From Oscillospiraceae bacterium (GTDB taxonomy: Bacteria > Bacillota > Clostridia > Oscillospirales > Oscillospiraceae): a DNA stretch of 33,443 bases. Position 1 is the stretch's first letter. Every line of letters starts with the position of its first letter. Both the position numbers and the translations under genes were made by a program. The stretch covers positions 1 through 33,443 of the forward strand of contig JAJQCH010000184.1 of the NCBI GenBank assembly GCA_021202795.1, written 5' to 3'. Shown one piece after another: positions 15,371 to 23,359 of the stretch. The notes beneath the pieces are model-generated. The model made no database searches. It was not told the origin of the DNA and saw only the letters and a list, made by a program, of their open reading frames with translations.

Positions 15371-15640
15371 ATGATTGCGATCAGACCTGTATCTGACCTG
15401 AGAAATAAGTTTACGGAAATTGAAAACACAGTCAAATCAGGGCAGCCGGTTTATCTGACGAAAAATGGGTATGGATCCATGGTGGTACTTAGCCTGGAGC
15501 AATACGCCGAGCTGACGGATGATGTAGAGCTGAAGTTGGACGAGGCGGACAAAGCCGCCGTTGCTGATGGTTTGCGCTATACGGAGGAAGAGGTCTTTCA
15601 CAGAGTGAAGGGACGAATTCATGAACGGAAGACAGTATAA
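15371..15640 (+). CDS. Phd/YefM-family antitoxin, orphan
   Basis: An 89-residue Phd/YefM antitoxin. The N-terminal DNA-binding half shows IRPVSDLRNKFTEIENTVKSGQPVYLTKNGYGSMVVLSLEQYAEL, the family fold, and the C-terminal half (DKAAVADGLRYTEEEVFHRVKGRIHE) is the toxin-wrapping helix, still intact. GGAGG lies ahead of the ATG. The usual downstream RelE/ParE toxin is reduced to a short stump overlapping the 3' end. The retained antitoxin could still repress its operator or neutralise a toxin encoded elsewhere; both are inferences. Confidence 0.9.
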   Translation: MIAIRPVSDLRNKFTEIENTVKSGQPVYLTKNGYGSMVVLSLEQYAELTDDVELKLDEADKAAVADGLRYTEEEVFHRVKGRIHERKTV

Positions 15641-15665
15641 GCTGCGATTCCTGCCCTTGATTTGA
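15621..15665 (+). pseudogene. Truncated RelE/ParE-like toxin remnant
   Basis: An ORF of 14 codons, MNGRQYKLRFLPLI, in the +1 frame, overlapping the antitoxin end by 20 nt and preceded by GAAGGGA as ribosome site. The sequence matches the typical start of RelE/ParE toxins (a first beta strand such as YKLRFLPL) and sits exactly where the toxin gene should. A TGA ends it, and only 11 bp later the terminator of the ribosomal operon begins, so the remaining about 80-90 codons are deleted. Too short to be toxic. Confidence 0.75.
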
Positions 15666-15674
15666 CAGGTTATG

Positions 15675-15716
15675 AAAAAACCCGCCGCTTCTCCAAACGG
15701 AGAAGCGGCGGGTTTT
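15675..15716. terminator. Bidirectional terminator (18-bp perfect stem)
   Basis: AAAACCCGCCGCTTCTCC (15677-15694) and GGAGAAGCGGCGGGTTTT (15699-15716) with an AAAC loop. On the minus strand it ends in TTTTTT and terminates the rplA operon; on the plus strand it ends the antitoxin transcript. Confidence 0.95.
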
Positions 15717-15734
15717 ATATATGCTGTTTTTGGA

Positions 15735-16427
15735 TTACACAGCCTTCTGGGCGTTGACCTTAATGCCAGGACCCATGGTGGAGGCGGTGACGCAGGTGCG
15801 GATATACTGACCCTTGGCGGCGGCGGGCTTGGCCTTGATGATGGCGCCGATAAGAGCTTCATAGTTCTCCTGGAGCTTTTCGGGGCCGAAGCTGACCTTG
15901 CCGATGGGGCAGTGGATGATGTTGGTCTTGTCCAGGCGGTACTCGATCTTGCCGGCCTTGACCTCGTTGATGGCCTGAGTCAGGTTGGGGGTGACGGTGC
16001 CGGCCTTGGGGGAGGGCATCAGGCCCTTGGGGCCAAGGACTTTACCGAGACGGCCCACAACGCCCATCATATCCGGGCTTGCGATGACGACGTCGAAGTC
16101 GAACCAGTTCTCGGTCTGAATCTTCTGAACCAGCTCCTGGCCGCCGGCGTAATCGGCGCCAGCCGCCTTGCACTCCTCCTCGCGCTCCGGCTTGCAGAAC
16201 ACCAGAACGGTGCGGGTCTTGCCGGTGCCGTGGGGCAGCACGATGGCGCCGCGTACCTGCTGGTCGGCGTGACGACCGTCCACGCCCAGCTTGACGTGCA
16301 GCTCGACGGTCTCGTCAAACTTGGCCTTGCTGGCCTTGCACACCAGGTCGAAGGCGTCCTTGGGGTCGTATATGGTCTGTTTATCAATGAGCTTGGCGCT
16401 CTCTTTATAATTCTTGCCTCTGAACAT
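15735..16427 (-). CDS. rplA: 50S ribosomal protein L1
   Basis: A 230-residue L1, a two-domain protein that binds 23S rRNA at the mobile L1 stalk and takes part in E-site tRNA release. Signature blocks: [38 protein letters not shown] and the C-terminal [15 protein letters not shown] precedes the ATG. It is the last gene of the operon here; the commonly following rplJ-rplL are absent and a strong terminator comes directly after. Confidence 0.97.
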   Translation of the reverse strand: MFRGKNYKESAKLIDKQTIYDPKDAFDLVCKASKAKFDETVELHVKLGVDGRHADQQVRGAIVLPHGTGKTRTVLVFCKPEREEECKAAGADYAGGQELVQKIQTENWFDFDVVIASPDMMGVVGRLGKVLGPKGLMPSPKAGTVTPNLTQAINEVKAGKIEYRLDKTNIIHCPIGKVSFGPEKLQENYEALIGAIIKAKPAAAKGQYIRTCVTASTMGPGIKVNAQKAV

Positions 16428-16484
16428 TCAAAAATTCCTCCAATAATGTGGTTAAGCGGAAGTTTTCCTCCCACATGAACGGGC

Positions 16485-16910
16485 TTAGTCGCCCACCAGA
16501 ACGCCCATACTGCGGCAGGTGCCGGCGATCATGCTCATAGCCGACTCCAGGCTGGTGCAGTTCAGGTCGGGCATTTTCTGCTCCGCGATCTTTTGCAGAT
16601 CCGCCTTCGAAATGGTGGCTACCTTGTCCCGCTGAGGCACGCCGGAGGCGTGTTCAATGTTGCAGGCCTTCTTGATGAGCAGGGCCGCCGGGGGCGTTTT
16701 GGTGATGAAGGTGAAGCTGCGGTCGGCATACACGGTGATGACCACGGGGATCATCATGCCCATGTCGCCCTTTGTGCGCTCGTTGAAGTCCTTGGTGAAC
16801 TGGCCGATGTTGATGCCGTACTGGCCAAGGGCGGGGCCAACGGGAGGCGCAGGAGTGGCCTTGCCCGCCGGAACCTGGAATCTAACGTATCCAACAATTT
16901 TTTGAGACAT
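16485..16910 (-). CDS. rplK: 50S ribosomal protein L11
   Basis: A 141-residue L11, which binds the GTPase-associated region of 23S rRNA. Characteristic features: [31 protein letters not shown] in the N-terminal domain, and the rRNA-binding C-terminal part ending [25 protein letters not shown] lies 9 nt before the ATG. It is cotranscribed with nusG (47 bp upstream) and rplA (57 bp downstream). Confidence 0.97.
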   Translation of the reverse strand: MSQKIVGYVRFQVPAGKATPAPPVGPALGQYGINIGQFTKDFNERTKGDMGMMIPVVITVYADRSFTFITKTPPAALLIKKACNIEHASGVPQRDKVATISKADLQKIAEQKMPDLNCTSLESAMSMIAGTCRSMGVLVGD

Positions 16911-16957
16911 TTTTCATTACTCCTATTTGACCCTCTGTATATAGAGGCTGTAAATAA

Positions 16958-17485
16958 TCAATCTTCCTTCACCGATTCGATCTGATCCATATCCAGATCC
17001 ACCGGCGTCTCCCGCCCAAACATGGAGACGATGACCCGCACGCGGTCTTTTTCCGGCTCCAGCTCGTCCACTGTGCCGAGGAAGCCCTCCAGCGGGCCTT
17101 CCATGACTTTGACCGTGTCGCCAAGGTTAAAGCCTGTGACGATTTCATGCCGCTCTACGCCAAGACTCAAAACCTCCTCCTCGGTCAGGGGGACGGGCTT
17201 GCCGTCCATGGACACGAAGCCGGTGGAGCCGCGGGCGTTGCGAACGATATGCCAGGTGTCGTCCGTCAGAATCATTTTCACCAGGACATAGCCCGGAAAA
17301 ATCTTGCGGTCATAGGTCTTGTCGCCTTTGTCGGTATGTTCGGTGACGGTCTCCATGGGGATCTTGACCTCCAGGATCAGATCCTCCATATGGCGGTTCT
17401 CTGCCGATTTCAGGATGGAGGCAGAGACAGTATTTTCATAACCGGAGTATGTGTGAACCACATACCATTTCGCATCTTCAGCCAT
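16958..17485 (-). CDS. nusG: Transcription termination/antitermination factor NusG
   Basis: A 175-residue NusG. The NGN domain contains KWYVVHTYSGYENTV and FPGYVLVKM, with NARGSTGFVS; the C-terminal KOW domain reads GDTVKVMEGPLEGFLGTVDEL. NusG binds RNA polymerase clamp helices and couples to Rho or ribosome. It begins 4 nt after the secE stop, in the standard secE-nusG-rplK-rplA order. Confidence 0.97.
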   Translation of the reverse strand: MAEDAKWYVVHTYSGYENTVSASILKSAENRHMEDLILEVKIPMETVTEHTDKGDKTYDRKIFPGYVLVKMILTDDTWHIVRNARGSTGFVSMDGKPVPLTEEEVLSLGVERHEIVTGFNLGDTVKVMEGPLEGFLGTVDELEPEKDRVRVIVSMFGRETPVDLDMDQIESVKED

Positions 17486-17489
17486 GACG

Positions 17490-17762
17490 TTATGCGAAAA
17501 TGTTGATCAGCGCCTTTACAAGCGCCTGAGCCGCGCTGTCAAAGCCCCAAAGGACAATGGCGCACACCACGATCATGACCACGGCAATGCCGGTGTTCTT
17601 GGCGGTCTGCTTGCGGGTGGGCCAAACCACCTTTTTCAGCTCGCTCTTCATGTCCCGGAACCACTTGCCGATGCGCTTGAAGAAGCCAAGCTTTTCCGAG
17701 GTCTTCTTGACGGCGACCTTCGAGGTGGTGGGAGCGGTGTTGTTTTTCTTTTCCTCTGCCAT
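17490..17762 (-). CDS. secE: Preprotein translocase subunit SecE
   Basis: A 90-residue SecE of the short, single-membrane-helix type. The amphipathic segment KWFRDMKSELKKVVWPTRKQT precedes the transmembrane helix GIAVVMIVVCAIVLWGF. The first about 30 residues are polar and Lys/Thr-rich. SecE clamps SecY in the protein-conducting channel. It lies between rpmG and nusG. Confidence 0.95.
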   Translation of the reverse strand: MAEEKKNNTAPTTSKVAVKKTSEKLGFFKRIGKWFRDMKSELKKVVWPTRKQTAKNTGIAVVMIVVCAIVLWGFDSAAQALVKALINIFA

Positions 17763-17777
17763 AATTGCGGCCTCCCT

Positions 17778-17939
17778 TTACTTGGTTTCCTGATGCAGCG
17801 TGTGCTTCCGGCAGAAGGGGCAATACTTGTTCAGTTCCAGCTTTTCCGTGGTGTTCTTCTTGTTTTTGAACGTATTGTAGTTCCTCTGCTTGCATTCGCT
17901 GCAGCGTAGCACGACCTTGATTCTCGCTTCTGCTGCCAT
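17778..17939 (-). CDS. rpmG: 50S ribosomal protein L33
   Basis: A 53-residue protein absent from the ORF track because of its length; I translated it from the sequence. It starts [27 protein letters not shown] and ends [17 protein letters not shown], the zinc-binding C+ form of L33 with CSEC and CPFC pairs. AAGGAGG lies upstream of the ATG. Its place as first gene of the secE-nusG-rplK-rplA operon is the usual Firmicute arrangement. The presence of Cys pairs means it is zinc-dependent, relevant to zinc-regulated L33 switching in the phylum. Confidence 0.95.
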   Translation of the reverse strand: MAAEARIKVVLRCSECKQRNYNTFKNKKNTTEKLELNKYCPFCRKHTLHQETK

Positions 17940-18018
17940 ATTTTCGGCACCTCCTTGTTATATTGCCTCCCTGTTCCGGCCATAACGGGTTCTCCCGCCC
18001 GGACGGCAGGTGAAACCT

Positions 18019-18047
18019 ATGTTATCACACTTCTATGAAGATTGCAA
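18019..18047 (-). promoter_or_regulatory. Probable promoter of the rpmG-rplA operon
   Basis: On the minus strand TTGCAA (18042-18047), 17 bp, TAACAT (18019-18024). The leader to rpmG would be about 75 nt. Confidence 0.55.
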
Positions 18048-18105
18048 CCCTTTTTCTCTCTCCGGGATAAAGTGTTTTTCCTATTTTCCCGCTGAGCTGC
18101 GCAAA

Positions 18106-18132
18106 GGCCGGGGCCTGCTTCTGGCCCCGGCC
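18106..18132 (-). terminator. GC-rich hairpin after the E2-like gene
   Basis: GGCCGGGGCC (18106-18115) pairs with GGCCCCGGCC (18123-18132), 10 bp, loop of 7. It lies just downstream of the minus-strand E2-like gene; the T-run is weak (CCTTTG). Confidence 0.65.
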
Positions 18133-18153
18133 CCGTAAATTTGCCGGTATGCT

Positions 18154-19011
18154 TTATTTTACGACCTTCAGATGGCGGGTGCTGACGGGATGCTCCATGA
18201 TTTCCGGGTTTGCCAGCAGTTCCTTCAGCCGGGCGAAGGCCAGGGCAAAGTAGTGACCGGAGCAGATGCGCTCGTCCATGACGACGCCGATGGGCAGGCA
18301 GCGGACAAGCTCGATCTCTCCGCCCTTGCCCCGCTTTGGCACGTCCCGCATATTGCCCATGGCCAGGGCGATGGAGGTGGTGCCGAAGTCGTATACGTGG
18401 TGATAGATGTGGTTTGTGCGGATGCTGGTCAGGTTCGTCATCAAAAGGCTTGCGTGGAAGGGGCTGACGTCCACCAGGGCCTTTGGCAACATTCCATGCT
18501 TATCCATGAATCGAAGCAGCCATCCGGCTACGTCCACCAGGCCGCCCAGCTTGCACAGCATATTCATGATATTATCCAGGCCGTTTGCATCCTCCTCTGC
18601 GGCGGAGGAGTTTTTCTCCACATATTCGTCCACCTTCCGCTGAACGTCGAAGACCGTGTCCTCCGGGTCGAAGTAAAGCTTGCCCATGGTGCCGTTGTTG
18701 GCCCGATCGCCGGGGCGCAGCACCACCAGGGAAACGGCTATGTCGTTGTGCTGAAACACCCGCCGCCGGGCCACGAAGCGGTTCAGGGAGGGGAACTCCG
18801 ATACCATCTGGACATACGCTGCCAGAATCAGCGTCATATTGTTGATGCGTATGCCCTCCCGCCGCTTGGCGTTCAGGTATTTCCGCATGGGTTCTACAGG
18901 AATATCAATCGTGGTCATGTTCATGGAATCATGGCGCTCGGTCAGAAGCTGGGGGATTAGGGTATACATCGGCCCCTCATCTGTTACACGTGTACCGTCA
19001 ACTCTACCCAT
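18154..19011 (-). CDS. 2-oxoacid dehydrogenase E2-like acyltransferase domain protein, catalytic motif altered
   Basis: A 285-residue protein resembling the catalytic domain of dihydrolipoamide acyltransferases (chloramphenicol-acetyltransferase fold) without lipoyl or peripheral-binding domains. The N-terminal part has MTTIDIPVEPMRKYLNAKR and a run like INNMTLILAAYVQMVSEFPSLNRF, as in E2. The C-terminal E2 catalytic motif DHRxxDG is replaced by DERICSGHYFA, so the usual catalytic His and Asp are missing at those sites, although another His follows. Start at 19011: AAAGGAGG lies upstream; the track's 58 additional residues have no ribosome site. There are no E1 or E3 genes nearby. It may acylate a small molecule or be non-catalytic. 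Confidence 0.75.
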   Translation of the reverse strand: MGRVDGTRVTDEGPMYTLIPQLLTERHDSMNMTTIDIPVEPMRKYLNAKRREGIRINNMTLILAAYVQMVSEFPSLNRFVARRRVFQHNDIAVSLVVLRPGDRANNGTMGKLYFDPEDTVFDVQRKVDEYVEKNSSAAEEDANGLDNIMNMLCKLGGLVDVAGWLLRFMDKHGMLPKALVDVSPFHASLLMTNLTSIRTNHIYHHVYDFGTTSIALAMGNMRDVPKRGKGGEIELVRCLPIGVVMDERICSGHYFALAFARLKELLANPEIMEHPVSTRHLKVVK

Positions 19012-19146
19012 TGTATTTTCCTCCTTTAAGGACACCGGCTGCCGCCGAAAAAACTTAAATATATCTAAGCATATTTTAGCCTTAAATGCAATACCCCAGT
19101 ACATGAAAATGAAAATTTTAGCTATCATGCTATACTGTCCAGAACG

Positions 19147-19181
19147 AAAAAGGGGCCGGTTCCGAAAAACCGCCCCTTTTC
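19147..19181 (-). terminator. Terminator of the esterase gene
   Basis: AAAAGGGGCCGGTT (19148-19161) pairs with AACCG-CCCCTTTT (19168-19180) with one unpaired base. On the minus strand it ends in TTTTTC, directly after the esterase stop. Confidence 0.8.
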
Positions 19182-19204
19182 TCAACTATATTGTTTTTTC
19201 GTCT

Positions 19205-20203
19205 TTACTCCTTCACCTGCTGGAACAGCCAGTCCCGGACGGCGCTGATCTTGTAAGCGTGGTCGAAGGAATACATATGCTCGCTGCCGGTGGAGGCGGC
19301 GTCCACGCCGTCGGGCAGGACGCTGCCCTCCTCCCAGGCGATGAAGTTTGCCAGATACCCCTCATCGATCAGGGCCTGGACGGACTCCTCGATGACTTCA
19401 GTCTCGTCCTTGGCGTTCAGCCGGGCCTGACCATAGGCCACGCCGTCCTCGTCGAACATGGCGATAACGTTGGCCATGCCCTGGGAGGCCTTTTCGTCGC
19501 CCTCCGCAGCGAAGTAGAAGAAGGGCTGCTCCTCCAGGGCGGCGAGAATCTCCACCGGCCACTGGCCGTCCACATAGAGGCTGGCGGCGAAAAGGTCGGG
19601 ATAGGTGCCGTTGAGATACAGGGCCGTCATGCAGCCCATGGACTGCCCTGTGATGTAAAGACGGTTTTCGTCGATGCTGTAGGTCTCCTGCAGGGCAGTG
19701 AGCAGGTTCAAGGTGGCCGCCACATAGTCCGTCACGTCCTCCTCCCCGTCCAGGATGTTCTCCGGGTACTCCGGGGCCAGAACGAAGCAGGGATGCTTCT
19801 CCTGATCCTCCTCCGTGGCCCATACCAGTGCGCCATAGCCCTGCTCCAGCGCGTCCGTGGTCTCGCCGCCTACCACGCTGGAATCGGGGATGAACAGCAC
19901 CAGGGGATAGGCCTGGGTCTCGTCATAGTCCTCCGGCACGAACAGGTTATAGGAAAAGCTCCTGCCGGTCTCCTCGTCCTGATAGTCGAGCTGCTGGAAT
20001 TTTTCCTCTACCTCCGCCAGCAGGGCGGACAGTTCCTCGTCGCCGCTCTTGTCCACAGAGCCGCCGCCTGTCCGACCGGTATCCCGCCCGGTCAGGGTCA
20101 TCTCCCCGGAAGCGGACGGCCCCTCCGATGCGGCCCAGGCCCCCAGCGCCAGGCCGGAAAGGCACAGGGTCAGCGCCAACGCGGTCGCAATGATTCGTTT
20201 CAT
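19205..20203 (-). CDS. Secreted alpha/beta-hydrolase esterase
   Basis: A 332-residue protein with a signal peptide (KRIIATALALTLCLSGLALGAWAA, cut after AWA likely), a polar linker, then an esterase of the feruloyl/PHB-depolymerase-like fold. Blocks: SFSYNLFVPEDYDETQAYPLVLFIPDSS, nucleophile elbow GQSMGCM, and a late His in EHMYSFDHAY that would complete the triad. It is exported and probably acts on an ester in the gut lumen or wall. Start at 20203: AGGAGG is 8 nt upstream; the track's seven extra residues precede this site. It is a single-gene unit between its promoter and terminator. Substrate is unknown. Confidence 0.8.
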   Translation of the reverse strand: MKRIIATALALTLCLSGLALGAWAASEGPSASGEMTLTGRDTGRTGGGSVDKSGDEELSALLAEVEEKFQQLDYQDEETGRSFSYNLFVPEDYDETQAYPLVLFIPDSSVVGGETTDALEQGYGALVWATEEDQEKHPCFVLAPEYPENILDGEEDVTDYVAATLNLLTALQETYSIDENRLYITGQSMGCMTALYLNGTYPDLFAASLYVDGQWPVEILAALEEQPFFYFAAEGDEKASQGMANVIAMFDEDGVAYGQARLNAKDETEVIEESVQALIDEGYLANFIAWEEGSVLPDGVDAASTGSEHMYSFDHAYKISAVRDWLFQQVKE

Positions 20204-20247
20204 ATGATAGCCTCCTAAGTTCATTACTTTTTTAACAGGATAGGGTC

Positions 20248-20256
20248 AGTATACCA
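20248..20256 (-). promoter_or_regulatory. Extended -10 promoter of the esterase gene
   Basis: On the minus strand TGG-TATACT (TATACT is 20248-20253). A weak TTAGCA lies 18 bp further upstream. Confidence 0.55.
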
Positions 20257-20324
20257 CAAACCGAAAAAAGATGCTAAGGGAAAAATGAGAATCATAGAAA
20301 AAAGTATTATGCCCAGTATTAAAA

Positions 20325-20450
20325 TGTCCGATTATGCCAAGCGAGAAATACCACCCGTCAACCCCAAATTAAGGTTGTCCGATGATGCAGGGTCAATAAT
20401 ATTGCCCGCCAATCTACAATTTAAGGTTGTCCGACAATGCAGGGCGAGGG
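20325..20450 (+). repeat. About 52-bp degenerate tandem repeat
   Basis: TGTCCGAnnATGC occurs at 20325, 20376 and 20428 (spacing 51 and 52 bp). The first two units also share a tail resembling AATA..CCCG(T/C)CAA...AATTAAGGT; the third runs into hairpin element copy 2. This fills most of the gene-free stretch 20204-20599 together with the hairpin element and the cysNC terminator. The track ORF here is produced by the repeats and is not a gene. Confidence 0.75.
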
Positions 20451-20545
20451 ATTTTTTCGTCAGGTCGTGATGTGACGACGCGGGCGTACATAGGTACGTC
20501 AAGGAGGCACAGCGCGACCTGGCGGAAAAAGACCCGCCCCGTCCG
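20428..20545 (+). repeat. Dispersed long-hairpin element, copy 2
   Basis: GGGCGAGGGATTTTTTCGTCAGGTCG on the left pairs with CGACCTGGCGGAAAAAGACCCGCCC on the right (20442-20467 with 20515-20539). The tip is CGTAC-ATAG-GTACG (20485-20498), followed by the conserved core GTACGTCAAGGAGGC. Termini match copy 1; the middle arm sequences differ. Confidence 0.85.
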
Positions 20546-20549
20546 AAAG

Positions 20550-20587
20550 AAGGCCCCTGCCAAAACGGGCGTTTTGGCAGGGGCCTT
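20550..20587 (-). terminator. Terminator of the sulfotransferase-cysD-cysNC operon
   Basis: AAGGCCCCTGCCAAAAC (20550-20566) pairs perfectly with GTTTTGGCAGGGGCCTT (20571-20587), 17 bp with a GGGC loop. It lies 12 bp after the cysNC stop. Confidence 0.85.
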
Positions 20588-20599
20588 CGGTATGCGCCA

Positions 20600-22462
20600 T
20601 TATATCGTCTTATCTTCTAGGCGGGCTAGTATGGCGGCGGTCAGGGCCTCCACACATTCTTCCTCGTTCCACTTCTCCGTGTCCAGCACCAGGTCGGGGT
20701 TTGTGGGCGGCTCATAGGGAGAGGACAGCCCGGTGAAGTTGGGAATGTGGCCCTCCAGGGCCTTTTTATAAAGCTTCTTGGGGTCGCGGGATTTGCACGT
20801 CTCCACGCTGGCCTTCACATAGACCTCCAAAAAGTCCTTGCCCACGATTTTGCGGGCCTGCTCCCGGCTGGCGGCGAAGGGGCTTATGAGCGTCACCAGC
20901 GTCACCATGCCCGCGTCACGGAACAGGTTTGCGATCTCGCCCACCCGGCGGATATTCTCCGTCCTGTCTGCGTCGGAAAAGCCCAGGTCGGCGCACAGGC
21001 CCCGGCGTACCTTGTCCCCGTCCAGGATATAAGCCAGCACGTCCGCGTCCAGCAGGCGGCGTTCCACCTCCTGGGCGATGGTGGTCTTGCCCGCGCCGGA
21101 AAGGCCGGTCATCCACACCACCAGGCCCTTCATGCCGGACATACGGCGGCGCTCCTCCCCGGTGACGCCGCCGGAGGACCAGCGGATGTTCCGGGTGTTG
21201 TAGTCGTATTCCTCCAGGGCCTGGGTGATGATGCCACCGCCGGCGATCTCATACCCGTCCACGATGACGAAGCGGCTGGTGGCCTCCACCGTCCCGGCCA
21301 GGTCGAAGGCCACAGGCCGTTCCAGGGTGATGACGCACTCGCACACCTCGTTTTTCTCGCAGTATTGCCGCTGTCCGGCGGACAGGGTGGAGGCGTTCAC
21401 AATGCGCTCGATGCTCTCCAGGGCCATCTCCACCTTGGCGGTGCCGCATTTGAAGTAGTACCGCCGGTTGCGGTCGAAGGGCTGCTTGCCCAGCCAGAAG
21501 ACGTTTGCCTTCAGCCGCACCCCCACCTGGGGGGCGGGTTCGTCCCGGCGGCAGGCGATCTCGCCCCGGTGGACGAATATCTGCTCGTTCATGGTGAAGC
21601 CCGCGGCCATGCCCGCCTCGAAGGCCGTCGGCGTGGCGGCGTTGAATACCTCCAGGCTCTTGACGCTGGTCTTTTTGCCGGAGGGATAGAACACGATCTC
21701 GTCCCCGGCCCGGACGGAGCCGGATTCCACGGTTCCCACCACGATGCGGCGGCTGTCGTTGTTGGCGGTGAATTTATATACCCCCTGCACCGGCATACGG
21801 AAGCTGGCCCACTCCGGCGCGGGGACGGAGGCGAAATCGTCCATCTGCTGGAGCATGGTGGGGCCTGTATACCAGCTCATCCGCTGGGAACGGTTCGCGA
21901 TGTTGTCCCCCTCCATGCCGGAGACGGGGATGAAGGACAGGGGGTGTATGTCTACTTTTTCCAGGAAGGTGGACATCTCGGCCTTGATGTCCTCAAAAAT
22001 CCGCTGGTCGTAGCCCACCAGATCCATCTTATTCACCAGCACGGCGATCTGGCGGATGCCCAGCATGGAGAGAAAGTAGCCGTGGCGGCGGGTGTTCTCT
22101 TCCACGCCGCGGGCCGCGTCTATGACCATCAGAGCGGCCTCTGCGCGGGAGGCGCCTGTCACCATGTTCTTTAAAAATTCGATGTGGCCCGGCGCGTCGA
22201 TGATGATGTACTGGCGTTTGTCCGTGTGGAAGAAGCAGCGGGCGGTGTCGATGGTGATGCCCTGGGCCTGCTCGTTTTTCAGCGCATCCAGCAAAAAGGC
22301 GTATTCAAAGGGCTTGGAGTTGCGGCGGCAGTTTTCCCGCACCGCCTCCAGCTTTCCGTCCGGCAGGCCGTGGGCGTCTGCCAGCAGACGGCCCACCACC
22401 GTGGATTTTCCGTGATCCACATGGCCCACGGTAACAATATTCAGGATTTCCTCGTTGTCCAA
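20600..22462 (-). CDS. cysNC: CysN-CysC fusion: sulfate adenylyltransferase large subunit plus APS kinase
   Basis: A bifunctional enzyme of 620 residues that activates sulfate to APS with GTP-dependent drive (CysN part) and phosphorylates APS to PAPS (CysC part). The GTPase half has [15 protein letters not shown] near the N-terminus, [12 protein letters not shown] and NKMDLVG, then EF-Tu-like barrels. The APS kinase half begins near residue 440 with [15 protein letters not shown] (Walker A) and contains [15 protein letters not shown] place the start at TTG 22462 because GGAGGTGA lies 8 nt upstream; the track's GTG at 22471 is within that ribosome site. The gap to the cysD stop is 16 bp. Having APS kinase fused means the product is PAPS. 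Confidence 0.93.
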   Translation of the reverse strand: MDNEEILNIVTVGHVDHGKSTVVGRLLADAHGLPDGKLEAVRENCRRNSKPFEYAFLLDALKNEQAQGITIDTARCFFHTDKRQYIIIDAPGHIEFLKNMVTGASRAEAALMVIDAARGVEENTRRHGYFLSMLGIRQIAVLVNKMDLVGYDQRIFEDIKAEMSTFLEKVDIHPLSFIPVSGMEGDNIANRSQRMSWYTGPTMLQQMDDFASVPAPEWASFRMPVQGVYKFTANNDSRRIVVGTVESGSVRAGDEIVFYPSGKKTSVKSLEVFNAATPTAFEAGMAAGFTMNEQIFVHRGEIACRRDEPAPQVGVRLKANVFWLGKQPFDRNRRYYFKCGTAKVEMALESIERIVNASTLSAGQRQYCEKNEVCECVITLERPVAFDLAGTVEATSRFVIVDGYEIAGGGIITQALEEYDYNTRNIRWSSGGVTGEERRRMSGMKGLVVWMTGLSGAGKTTIAQEVERRLLDADVLAYILDGDKVRRGLCADLGFSDADRTENIRRVGEIANLFRDAGMVTLVTLISPFAASREQARKIVGKDFLEVYVKASVETCKSRDPKKLYKKALEGHIPNFTGLSSPYEPPTNPDLVLDTEKWNEEECVEALTAAILARLEDKTI

Positions 22463-22478
22463 AGCAGTCACCTCCGTC

Positions 22479-23357
22479 TCACATATAGCCGTTGCGGCGA
22501 AGGGTCTCTAAGCCGCCGTCCTCGGCGTCCTGGGCGCGGCCTGACCGCTCCGCGATGGAGGACAGGGCGCCGGTGCGAAGCTCCTCGATGATCTCATGTA
22601 CGTTGTGGGATTCCGATTTGATGGGCTTTGTGCAGGGCGCGCAACCCAGGCTGCGGTAGCGGGTGCCGTCTCCCTGGTTATAGTAAAGGCTCACGGTGGG
22701 GATGTTCTCCCGCTCGATGTACTCCCACACGTTCAGCTCCGTCCAGTCCAGCAGGGGATGGATGCGCACATGGGTGCCGGGGGCAAAGTCGGTTTTGAAC
22801 TGATTCCAGAACTCCGGGGGCTGGTCGTCCAGATCCCAGTCGTTTTTCTGGTCGCGGGGGGAGAAATACCGCTCCTTGGAACGGCTGCCCTCCTCGTCCG
22901 CCCGCGCCCCCACGATGACGCCGGTGTAGCGGTCGGTGTTGGTGTCCCGCTCGTACTCCCCGGTTTGAAGATTCAGCCGGTAGCGGGGCCAGGAGCCGTC
23001 CAGGGTGTGGGCCAGGGCCTCCGTCTTCAAAAGGCGGCAGCACTCCACATGGGATACGTTCCCGTCAGGGAAGGTGGTTTTGCTGTCCAGGGCTTCCTTG
23101 TTTTCGCCGTAGATCATATAAAGGCCCATTTCCTTGGCAAGCCTGTCCCTGTATTCGATCATTTCCGGGATTTTGTAGTGGGTGTCTATATGCACCAGGG
23201 GAAAGGGTACATGGCCATAAAACGCCTTCCGTGCCAGCCACAGCAGCACGGTGGAGTCCTTCCCGATGGACCAGAGCATACACATATTGTCAAAGGCGGC
23301 GTAGGCCTCCCGCAGGATGTGGACGCTTTTTGCCTCCAGCTTGTCCAGATGATCCAT
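22479..23357 (-). CDS. cysD: Sulfate adenylyltransferase small subunit (ATP sulfurylase)
   Basis: A 292-residue PP-loop enzyme, partner of CysN, forming APS from ATP and sulfate. The PP-loop is [10 protein letters not shown] (about residues 30-39); further family blocks are [40 protein letters not shown] and [16 protein letters not shown] lies 9 nt before the ATG. It is between the sulfotransferase (2-bp gap upstream) and cysNC, so all three are one transcript. There is no APS/PAPS reductase or sulfite reductase in the window. Confidence 0.95.
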   Translation of the reverse strand: MDHLDKLEAKSVHILREAYAAFDNMCMLWSIGKDSTVLLWLARKAFYGHVPFPLVHIDTHYKIPEMIEYRDRLAKEMGLYMIYGENKEALDSKTTFPDGNVSHVECCRLLKTEALAHTLDGSWPRYRLNLQTGEYERDTNTDRYTGVIVGARADEEGSRSKERYFSPRDQKNDWDLDDQPPEFWNQFKTDFAPGTHVRIHPLLDWTELNVWEYIERENIPTVSLYYNQGDGTRYRSLGCAPCTKPIKSESHNVHEIIEELRTGALSSIAERSGRAQDAEDGGLETLRRNGYM

Positions 23358-23359
23358 AA

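Noticed and set aside
20285-20717. Short ORFs at 20285-20470 and 20427-20717
   Set aside because: Made entirely of the tandem and hairpin repeats; the shared MSDYAGRG/MSDNAGRG-like peptides come from the repeat, not from a gene family.
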